Notes under the pieces: model-generated | Databases searched by the model: none | What the model was told of the DNA's origin: nothing | Seen by the model: the letters and a program-made list of their open reading frames with translations, nothing else | Translations under genes and position numbers: made by a program | Shown here: positions 49,763-57,500 of the stretch, piece after piece | Layout of the letters: each line of letters opens with the position of its first letter | How positions within the stretch are numbered: the first letter of the stretch is position 1 | DNA from: Parietaria judaica | Taxonomy: Eukaryota > Streptophyta > Magnoliopsida > Rosales > Urticaceae | Direction of reading: 5' to 3' | Assembly: GCA_954871525.1 (NCBI GenBank) | Contig: OX940861.1 | Location: 36,593,201 to 36,657,200 of the forward strand | Length of the DNA stretch: 64,000 nucleotides

Positions 49763-50437
49763 TGATACGAACTTCGCCACCACGAGGGAAGTTCGACGGG
49801 GAGCTCGCCAACACCCGGGTGGTCGACATGGAGCATCCCTTATCAGGCGCCCTCGCCAACCTCGACAAGGTCGACAAGGAGCACCCCTCTTCAGGTCAAG
49901 GCTCTTGCTGTGATACGAACTTCGCCACCACGAGGGAAGTTCGACAGTGAGCCCGCCAACACCAATGAGGTAGACAAAGAACACTTCACGCCGGTAATAC
50001 CCAGCCAACTGGCCAAGGGTCACCCCCGCGCCGCCAACATCGACATTTCCGACGAGTCAAACCACATCGTCATTCACCCGCCGTTTATCACTAACCCCGA
50101 ACTACGTGGGACCTGATTTTCTTAAACTGAGATACGTAGGCAGCCTCGCCCAACCGTAAGCGAAGGGGCACGGGCCCAATTTACCCCTTTTTTGCAGGTC
50201 CTCCCTCGCCGTAGGAGCTTGCCAAGGAAGGAGAATCATGAAGGATCATCAAGACCAGCTCGGAGCTTCATCAAGACCGGAGTTCGCATAGACGAGGATA
50301 TCGCCAAGACAAGGACTCTGCTCAGACGAGGAGTTTCGCCAAGGCAAAGACCCCGCCCGGACTTCGCCACCACGAGGGAGGTCCGACGAGGAGCTTTGCC
50401 GTGATACGGACTTCGCCACCACGAGGGAAGTTCGACG
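49763..50437. repeat. Four dispersed copies of a 35-bp module in the solo LTR
   Basis: The phrase ACTTCGCCACCACGAGGGA with GATACG(A/G) before it and (A/G)GT(T/C)CGAC after it occurs at about 49763, 49912, 50359 and 50403, always on the plus strand. The copies are nearly identical despite irregular spacing. Confidence 0.85.
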
Positions 50438-50620
50438 AGGATCGCCAAGGACAGCCCGGGGACTCATCCAAGACGACAGATTCGCCTCCAGCTTTGACGA
50501 TCATTAGTCAACCCGCGTTGACTCAGCATTCAATTATCCTTGTGTTCACCGGGTCACTCTCGGGACCCGAACCTTGGATCTGATTCTAAGTTAAAGCCAT
50601 TTTTACGCATTAACAATTCT

Positions 50621-51070
50621 ACATGTAAAATATGTAATTAAAATAATATCTAAACTAATTCTAATTTTTCTAAAATAAAATTGTACGAAATACTCATTTA
50701 AATACAAACTTATTTTAAAACTACCTATTGTGTGTATTAAAATAGATATTTTTTTTAAAAAAAATTAATAAAATAGATATTTTGTTAATAAACCTTTTTT
50801 TTAAAATTGGTCGTGTTAATAGTGTCGGTCCGACCTCAATTTATTCAATCCAACCCAAACTCAATCAATTTGTTGGGTTAGATCCAACCCGACCTAACAT
50901 CTACTACATTACATTAATTGAGTCGAGTTAGATTATTATTTTGTTAATTGGAGGGTAGCCAAAAAAAAAATTACATCAATAGGGATTTGTTATATGTATA
51001 CTTTTTTTTTTTTTATAGAAAATATTGGTATTTTCACCCAAATATCAGTAATTAAGACTGTTATCCTATT
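50621..51070. other. Intergenic DNA between the solo LTR and PRPL3
   Basis: AT-rich, with a short CCAACCCGACC-type remnant (50815-50935) like the interior of the hAT-like elements. No coding sequence. Confidence 0.5.
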
Positions 51071-51105
51071 TGGGCTTCCAGAAGGCCCAACTATAAGGGC
51101 CTCCT
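51071..51105 (+). promoter_or_regulatory. Paired site II (TGGGCY) motifs upstream of PRPL3
   Basis: TGGGCT (51071-51076), GGCCCA (51084-51089, inverted TGGGCC) and GGGCC (51098-51102) cluster about 150 bases upstream of the ATG. Site II elements bound by TCP factors are common in plant ribosomal-protein promoters. Confidence 0.55.
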
Positions 51106-51232
51106 TCGATTCAGACAAATCGGATAAGGAAGAAGAACACTACACTCTCTTCTTCGTCTTCCTCGCTCTCTGCTCTGGTCTCTGCAAAATCACCATTTGC
51201 ATGTCTCACACTCTGTAGAAACTCCAGCGAAA

Positions 51233-52223
51233 ATGGCAGCCACAGTCTCGTCCCCGATCTCCTACTTCCCTCGGAGCCACACTCGCACCGCCGTGGCCCT
51301 CCGCTCCTCCTTCCTCGCGCCTCTCGCGCCCAGGCACGCGCCTCCCGCGCTCAAAGCGGCGTCGCAGCGCCGCGGCGGGCCGGCGATGAGCATGGAGGCC
51401 GGCGTGGGCGTGATGGCGACGAAGCTGGGGATGATGAGCTTCTTCGAGCCCGACGGCAAGGTCGTGCCCGTCACTGTCGTGGGCTTCAAGGAAGGCAACG
51501 TCGTCACGCAGGTCAAAACCCTCGCCACCGACGGATACGACGCCGTTCAGGTGCGTAATCATTGGATTGCCTTGTGAAATGCCATTGATTTTGATGGAGA
51601 ATGTCTGTAAGATGTATGAGATATTTGCGGCAAAAGTCCAATACGATTGGTGGAAGTGGCGGTATAATCCACTTCTTCTTTTTTTCGCGGCGAATATAAC
51701 ATTCTTCTTATTCCTCTAGATTGGGTACCGGCGCGTCCGCGACCGGAAGCTGACGAAGCCGGAGATGGGCCACCTGGAGAAAGCCGGGACGGTGCCGCTC
51801 CGGCACCTCCAGGAGTTCCGGCTCCAGTCGGTCGCGGAGTTCGAGCCCAGCCAGAAGCTCGAATTCAGTGAGCTTTTCAAGGAGGGCGACCTCGTGGACG
51901 TCTCGGGAACGACGATCGGGAAAGGTTTTCAGGGAGGCATCAAGAGGCATCATTTCGCGCGGGGCCAGATGACTCACGGGTCGAAGAGTCACCGACAGTT
52001 GGGATCGATCGGGGCCGGGACGACGCCCGGGAGGGTGTACAAGGGGAAGAAGATGCCCGGGAGGATGGGCGGGACGAAGCGGAAGGTCCGGAAGCTGAGG
52101 ATCGTGAAGATCGACGAGGATCTTAACGTGGTCTTGATCTCCGGCGCCCTCCCCGGGAAACCCGGGAATCTGCTCCGGATCGCGCCAGCGAAGATCGTCG
52201 GGAAGAACATCCCTAAGAACTGA
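51233..52223 (+). CDS. PRPL3: Plastid 50S ribosomal protein L3 (uL3c)
   Basis: Two exons, 51233-51550 and 51720-52223, split by a 169-bp GT-AG intron, encode 273 residues. The first 50 or so residues are rich in Ser, Arg and Ala with few acidic residues, a chloroplast transit peptide. The mature part is a bacterial-type L3: it starts near [13 protein letters not shown] and has the L3 signature [19 protein letters not shown] and the loop [20 protein letters not shown] that reaches the peptidyl-transferase centre. L3 is a primary binder of 23S rRNA in the stroma. The two exons are strongly GC-rich in an AT-rich neighbourhood. The intron carries a GCGGCAAAAGTCC scrap of the dispersed MULE-like family. 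The chosen ATG is the one that gives a normal transit peptide. Confidence 0.95.
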
Positions 52224-52942
52224 GTGTTTGACTTCTCTATTGTTCTTGTAATGCAATTATATTTATTTATTTTCTCTTTTTGTGTAGTGATTTGAGTTTT
52301 TTGTTAAACAATGCTTAATAGTTGCAAATCTCATCTCTCATTGACCATTGGTGCTATCAGAGTCATGAAAATCTAGTGTATCTTTATTGTTGCATATTTG
52401 AAGGGATATATTTAATTGCTTACCTTGTCTATCTTCGTGAAGGTCGACAAATCTCCCGGTTTGAGAACCGATTTTGGGTCGTGTACCGCTTGGTGTTTTT
52501 AGTGTCATCGGGAAAAATTGTCTTCGAAAAATCAGGTAATACAAAGTTAATTAGCAACAAATTATCAAATTTGGAGTCATTTGCTCACAGGAAATTCAGC
52601 TCTTCATTAAAATTTCTTCCAAGTTCTTTTTTTTTTCTTTTCTTTGCGCTCGGGTCGATTGTAGCTGTGGTAGTAATGTCATGGAGCCCGGCCAAGGCGG
52701 CCAACGATCGGGAAAATCGTAGAATATGAACACCTTATTGATTCTATACTACTTTTGCGAGGAGACACAAGTCTAGTTAGTTGAAAATAACTTGCTCTAC
52801 AAGGTATGTGAGGTTAACAGAATTAGTCACTCACTGAATCCCCCGAGCAAGAAGATGTATATATATAATTATATATATATATAATGTATATATATATAGA
52901 GGAAGTATACATATGTTATGCGCAAGAGACGAGAAAGATGGC
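52224..52942. other. PRPL3 3' UTR and convergent intergenic DNA
   Basis: The 3' flanks of PRPL3 (plus) and the small membrane protein gene (minus) meet here. The plus-strand frame at 52322-52729 has no recognisable domain and contains TGGTGCTATCAGAGTC-like sequence (52347-52362), a scrap of a Copia primer site, so this is probably retroelement debris. A TA-rich run is at 52857-52899. Confidence 0.4.
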
Positions 52943-53257
52943 TCAGAAGAGCCTGTAGAGAACCAAGAAGAGTAGCAACAGGAGGACCACCCCGAATCCA
53001 AACCCGTCACCATCAGAAGCGCTCATCGAGGCCGGTGCCGAGGCATCCCAGAGGAACGAGCCGAACGCCGGGCCCACAGAAGCGAAGAAGTGGACGAGCA
53101 AGAGCACCACTATGGCTGTAATGGTGAAAAACGAGACGAGCTGGAAAAGAGGCGCGGCGATCTCCGAGAGAGAGAGCAGTAAGGGCCAGCCAAGGAGCAC
53201 AGCCAAGCCTCCGACCAACACAAGGGGCACCAATGGTGATGGCCCTCTCTCTCTCAT
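52943..53257 (-). CDS. Small three-helix membrane protein, function unknown
   Basis: A single-exon frame of 104 codons starting at the ATG at 53257 (MRERGPSPLVPLV...). An in-frame upstream start at 53323 would add 22 charged residues; I prefer the shorter form because the hydrophobic core then starts normally. Three hydrophobic segments are visible (about residues 10-32, 38-62 and 85-104), with PLVPLVLVGGLAVLLGWPLL first and a Ser/Ala/Asp-rich linker between the second and third. The last helix ends at the C-terminus with YRLF. GC-rich codon use and clean hydrophobic periodicity argue for a real gene. I know similar uncharacterised plant proteins but no function. Confidence 0.65.
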   Translation of the reverse strand: MRERGPSPLVPLVLVGGLAVLLGWPLLLSLSEIAAPLFQLVSFFTITAIVVLLLVHFFASVGPAFGSFLWDASAPASMSASDGDGFGFGVVLLLLLFLVLYRLF

Positions 53258-53352
53258 ACTTTTCTCTTTCTCTCTCTCCTCTTTCTTGAGAAATTTCGAA
53301 ATTGGGATTGCTAATTTATGCACTGCTAATCAAGATTAGCTTCACTAATCTG

Positions 53353-53638
53353 TTTTTATAATGACCATTGCTGATGGAAGAATGAATTCATTAGTAACTA
53401 ATCACCAAAACATTTGTTTTCTTCTGTTTTAAAAAAATATTATCAAATATTTATTTTAAATAGGGATATTTGCGGCAAAAATACCCAAAAGATAAGTGAA
53501 TTTTATAATGATCGTTGCTGATGAAAGAACGAATTTATTAGTAACTAATCACCAAAACATGTGTTTTCTTCTATATTAAAAAAACATTATCAAATATTTA
53601 AAGATATTTGCGGCAAAAATACCGGAAAGATAAGTGAA
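53353..53638. repeat. Tandem duplication of about 140 bp
   Basis: Unit 1 (53353-53500) and unit 2 (53501-53638) share TTTTATAATGA, TAGTAACTAATCACCAAAACA, ATTATCAAATATTTA and ATATTTGCGGCAAAAATACC in the same order. It lies just upstream of the small membrane protein gene. A facing TTTTGCCGCAAATATAT at 53828 suggests the unit derives from an inverted-repeat element. Confidence 0.8.
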
Positions 53639-53639
53639 A

Positions 53640-54504
53640 ACTGGTGGCATATTCCGTTTATTTTTTGGTCGCGGTGTGTGTTTTTAATGTTATCAAAAGT
53701 GTAAATTATAAGTACGAATAAAAATAAAAAAAACATATCAGGGTCTTCGAATTTACATGTTTCTTTCTCCATATTAAGTTTAGACACAGCGACGAGAAAG
53801 TTGGCATTCACCTGATTGATCGGTACTTTTGCCGCAAATATATATTTTTAATTTATAATGGTGTCTCCATGCTCGTGTCTTGTTTTCTTTTTTCCTTGTC
53901 GGATTAAAACTGACGACCAACCAGGAAGACGTTGGAGATCAATACTAGTTTACAATTCATACTAATTTTTTGTAGAGAAATTAGGAGATTAGGTGATAAT
54001 AAGTTCATTAATTTACTAATTGATTACGTATAAAAACGATTTGTTATAGATTCTTGTTGCTCTTCCTCATCAGAATTCACCCAACACTGAGTGATATCGA
54101 AAGCGACTGTAAGTAATAGTTTAATGGACAGCTTTATAATAATAAACAATATATTGTGTTAACTGGATAAGTTCAAGATTGTTAACGATATTATTTAGCC
54201 ACATTGTCACGCCTAAATCTAAAAATAATGTGTTCCAAGAGAGAATTCGTAAACTAAAGAAACATCTATTAGGAAATTATTGACCCAAATTGACACGCTT
54301 ATGATATTCAGGGTGTACAAAAATTAATTGAATAGAGTACTTGGTGCGAATTATTGAATTTTATGTACGGAATGTGGTTTTTTTTTTGGCAAAAAAGGGT
54401 ACTTTATGCAGCGATATGCGGAATTTTATGTACTTAACAGCTCTTTTATAGTTAATTTTGTTTATTTAATATACAATTGAAATACCACAATATCTTTAGT
54501 TAGA
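53640..54504. other. AT-rich intergenic DNA
   Basis: No gene recognised. Contains the facing GCCGCAAATATA end noted with the tandem duplication and otherwise unremarkable AT-rich sequence. Confidence 0.5.
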
Positions 54505-54519
54505 AAATGGTATACTGAA

Positions 54520-55322
54520 AGCAAGACCAAGTGGTGACTCCACCACTCCTCTATTCAAGAGGTCATGAGTTCAAACCCTCATGAGACTCAAAATGAGTGC
54601 CCCCTTTACATTATTGTAAAGTTGGCCAATAGTAGGGGTGAGCATGGGTTGGGTTGGGCCGCCCCGATGCTTTTTATGGACCCAACCCGATCACTTCGGG
54701 TTCCCAAAAAAATGCCCGATCCGACCCAAATTTTTTTAATGCCCGAACCAAACCGACCCGATAAAAAATCGGGTTGGGTTGGTTTGGGTCGCCATGGCCC
54801 GATTAATTAAAATTTAATCTTATATAACAAAAAATAATATGAAAAAAATGCATCAATGTAACTCAAAATTCAAATAAAAATACCCCAAACAAATTTAATC
54901 AAACAAACATACACTAAATAATGTAAAACATAAAAATGAGAGATTTAAGGGTCTTTGAATGTAAATAAAATTGAGGATGAGAACTTTTAAAAGACTAGAT
55001 TGCACTATTTGAATAAAAAAATCAATATGAAATATATATTAACTATATTGGTCGGGTCGGAGACCCCGACCCGACCCAAGGGTTTGGACCCGACCCCGAC
55101 CCGAATAATAGTCGGGTCCGGCCCGATCCGACCCAATTTTGAGCGGGTTAGATTGGGCAGGTTAGATTGGGGTCGGGTCTATAACGGATTGGGTTGGGCC
55201 ATCGGGTTGGGTCTAAAATGCTCACCCCTAGCCAATAGTGCCACATGTTCTTACACTGAATATATCTAAGTCATGCGAGAGTGCATTGTAACCTTGGCCG
55301 ATAGTGCCACTCCATTAAAAAA
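54520..55322 (+). mobile_element. tRNA-derived SINE, split by a hAT element
   Basis: The 15-bp near-perfect duplication AAAATGG(T/C)ATACTGA lies at 54505-54519 and 55323-55337. The left part has A-box-like GACCAAGTGGTGACTCC and B-box-like GAGTTCAAACCCTC sequences of a tRNA-type Pol III promoter, and the right part ends in an A tract. Without the nested element (54633-55230 and one 8-bp duplication) the SINE is about 197 bp, normal for plant SINEs. Confidence 0.82.
54633..55230. mobile_element. hAT-like MITE nested in the SINE, TSD GCCAATAG
   Basis: The exact 8-bp duplication GCCAATAG lies at 54625-54632 and 55231-55238. The termini are TAGGGGTGAGCAT and its complement ATGCTCACCCCTA. Both subterminal regions are packed with GGGTTGGG and CCCGACCC words in opposite orientation. 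No transposase. An 8-bp target and these ends fit hAT. Confidence 0.9.
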
Positions 55323-55486
55323 AAAATGGCATACTGATGTGGCAATGTGACTTAGGTTTTTCATTAGCGGTAAAACAGGTAAGGTTGTTCTTGGCCCCTG
55401 TGGAAAACTAGCCATGTGTATACTCCCTCCTTGTACCTTCTCCCAAATTTGCATCATAATGCGGTACACCAAATTACGGCAACCGG

Positions 55487-56035
55487 TACGCGTTGCAATT
55501 TGTGCTTTGGATCGTGTTCGTGTCGTTATTTAGTCTTTTTTTTATTTATTTATTTTAGATAGACTCAAACCCGCCCTATTTATTAATTGTATTAGAAGAT
55601 CAAAACTCAAACCCGCTCCGTTTACGAACCGTATTTATCATGTCGACATGTTTAACTAATTCAAATATTTTTACATGATAAATTATTACATTTGACTCAT
55701 TTAACTTGACCTATTTAATTATATTACTTAAATTTTATAATTAATTTATAATTTTCTATATTTATTAATTGAACAATGGGCTTAATCAAATAAAAACATA
55801 AATTTCATATAAAATAAGTATTAAAACAATTAATAATCTATATAAAATGCATATGGAACTTTTTTTGTTTTCTAATCGTGTCTAATTGGGTCTCATCGTG
55901 TTCGGATCGTGTTCACCCGTTATTTAATCGTGTTCGACACGATTGGACCCGAAACTATTTATGATCGACCCAAACTCATTTACTTCGTGCCATAATCGTG
56001 TCGTGTATCGTGTTTGGCCTCATATTGCCACCTCA
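55487..56035. mobile_element. Decayed hAT-like copy (sibling of 21286-21826)
   Basis: Shares CGTGTTCGTG, GACTCAAACCCGC, CGTGTCTAATTGGGTC, TTATTTAATCGTGTTCGACACG and CATATTGCCACC with the element at 21286-21826, in the same order. The termini are mutated and no target duplication was found. Confidence 0.7.
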
Positions 56036-56128
56036 AGTAACAGGCATTACAATCTAAAAAAAAATACACCAAATATGCGGTAGTACAGCGGTATCAGATA
56101 ACGGATAGACCAAGTACCATATTTGTTT

Positions 56129-56588
56129 GGGTTAATGACGGCGAAAATACCCAAAGTTTGGTCAAAGAACCTCTCATGTACCCAAAGTTTAAAAGTGGTG
56201 GCAAAAAAAAACCCAAAGTCGTATTTGGGGAGTTGACCACTCCATTCTCGTAACTTACCGTTAACTCTGACCACGTGGACAAATCTGTTTTGTTAAGTGT
56301 AATCATTAGGAGTGCAATTAACTGTATTAAATAGTATTAATTAAGGGTTTAATTCGTTGTTTTGTCGTAAACGAGGCTGGTGTGGGCTCGTCCATGTGGC
56401 AAAAATTGTTATGTCAACAACCTACGTTTGTTCACGTGGCCGAGTTAATGAGTAAGTTGACGGCGTTACGAGAATAGAGTGATCAAATCCCAAAATGCGA
56501 CTTTGGGTATTTTTACCATCATTTTTAAACTTTGGGTACACGAAGAGTTCTTTGACCAAACTTTGAGTATTTTTGCCGTCATTAACCC
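56129..56588. mobile_element. MULE-like long-TIR element, 9-bp TSD (8 of 9)
   Basis: The ends GGGTTAATGACGGCG and (in reverse complement) GGGTTAATGACGGCA are inverted repeats that continue inward for about 150 bases (ATACCCAAAGTTTGGTCAAAG against CTTTGACCAAACTTTGAGTAT). Flanks are TATTTGTTT (56120-56128) and CATTTGTTT (56589-56597), 8 of 9 bases alike. Terminal GGGTTAAT and the inner GGCAAAA and CCACGTGG words link it to the element at 20098-21231. No coding capacity. Confidence 0.8.
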
Positions 56589-56597
56589 CATTTGTTT

Positions 56598-57142
56598 TCT
56601 AAAGAAACAACGATATATTGTTTTTATTTTGTTTTTTATTTTCTTATTTTGTGTTTTATTTAATGTAATTCGGATGTTTTAAATATACAAAAGTAGTTTG
56701 TTTCAGTAGCTAAAAAAAGAGAATATGCAAATTAGCGAGACCTAAGTGTCACTCATAACAAATATATTCCACAATGAGACCAAAACAAGGAACACTCACA
56801 TTCCAAACCTCCATGTAAAACCAAAATGGAGTCTCTTCTACATTCCTTTAATAGATGATTCACTGTCAATTTGTCATTAACTAATCCTTAAATCCCCGTA
56901 ACGGTCTGAAGGCCGAGATCTGCGACTTCTCTAAGACTCGAAACAAATATACGAAGCAGGCTTTCGAGTCATTCCCAATCCATGTCAAGATTACGCAAAA
57001 CAGAGAAGAACGGTCATGTCGCGGTCGGTTTACCATCTGGTTTTTACGGTATCGAACTTAGTTTTTACACTGAAACTGCACCTACGAGACTAGAATGTTA
57101 CATAAAGCTACGAGAAAGCAAGTCTGAAGATCCCAAAGCAAG
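56598..57142. other. LHP1 3' UTR and intergenic DNA
   Basis: The right part (about 56870-57142) is less AT-rich and is probably the LHP1 3' UTR; the plus-strand frame at 56982-57179 is antisense to it and overlaps its last exon. Nothing else seen. Confidence 0.5.
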
Positions 57143-57461
57143 TCAAGACGTGGGATTGTATCGGAGGTGTTGCTCGTAGTAATTGATCAGCTGGAAATAA
57201 ACAAAGAAAAATGTTAACACTTTTATCAGCAAATCAGTCGTTATCGATTTATCGGGCTAAAGACGAGAAAATCATATTACCAGATGAGGATTGTTGTTCT
57301 TGAGAAACTTGTTATCCACCATCACCTCCATTCCATCAGACCTATACATATACAAATAAAACATATCAAAGACCACATAAATATCATGAAAAATTCAACA
57401 CTAAACGCGAATTTGAACGGAACTTTACGGTTCCTTCCCAATTACTGAATACAAAACAAGG

Positions 57462-57500
<39 letters not shown>

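Larger units (their letters stand above)
48981..50615 (+). mobile_element. Large solo LTR, TSD ATTCT
   Basis: Begins TGTTACGTGC and ends GCATTAACA (TGTTA...TAACA termini), with the exact 5-bp duplication ATTCT at 48976-48980 and 50616-50620. The 1635-bp block is GC-rich, has a TATA box (TATAAATAGG near 49526) and carries GAGATACGTAGGCAGCCT (50130-50147), a phrase I know from LTRs of plant Ty3-gypsy elements. No primer site, polypurine tract or pol sequence adjoins it, so it is a solo LTR left by recombination. It contains a GACGAGGCGACAAGGC minisatellite, two poly-C runs and four copies of a 35-bp module. Orientation follows the TATA box. Confidence 0.85.

Noticed and set aside
49135..50437. 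Regularly repeated units that could suggest a CRISPR array
   Set aside because: This is plant nuclear DNA, repeats are contiguous or irregularly spaced, no unique spacers of constant size exist, and no cas genes are present. The repeats belong to an LTR.
49023..50583. Several open frames with Arg/Ala/Asp-rich repeats
   Set aside because: They come from the GACGAGGC minisatellite and repeated modules in the solo LTR. Open frames on both strands are a by-product of repeat period and composition.
51206..52256. Long minus-strand frames across PRPL3 (up to 182 codons)
   Set aside because: Antisense shadows of very GC-rich L3 exons, while the plus-strand frame has clear L3 motifs and splice sites.
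52347..52362. A TGGTGCTATCAGAG string as a retroelement primer site
   Set aside because: It resembles the tRNA-Met primer site but has an extra base run and no LTR next to it; kept only as probable debris in the intergenic note.
54520..54600. A possible tRNA gene from the A-box and B-box strings
   Set aside because: No cloverleaf with a proper acceptor stem or anticodon loop can be drawn, and the A tail plus 15-bp target duplication identify a SINE.
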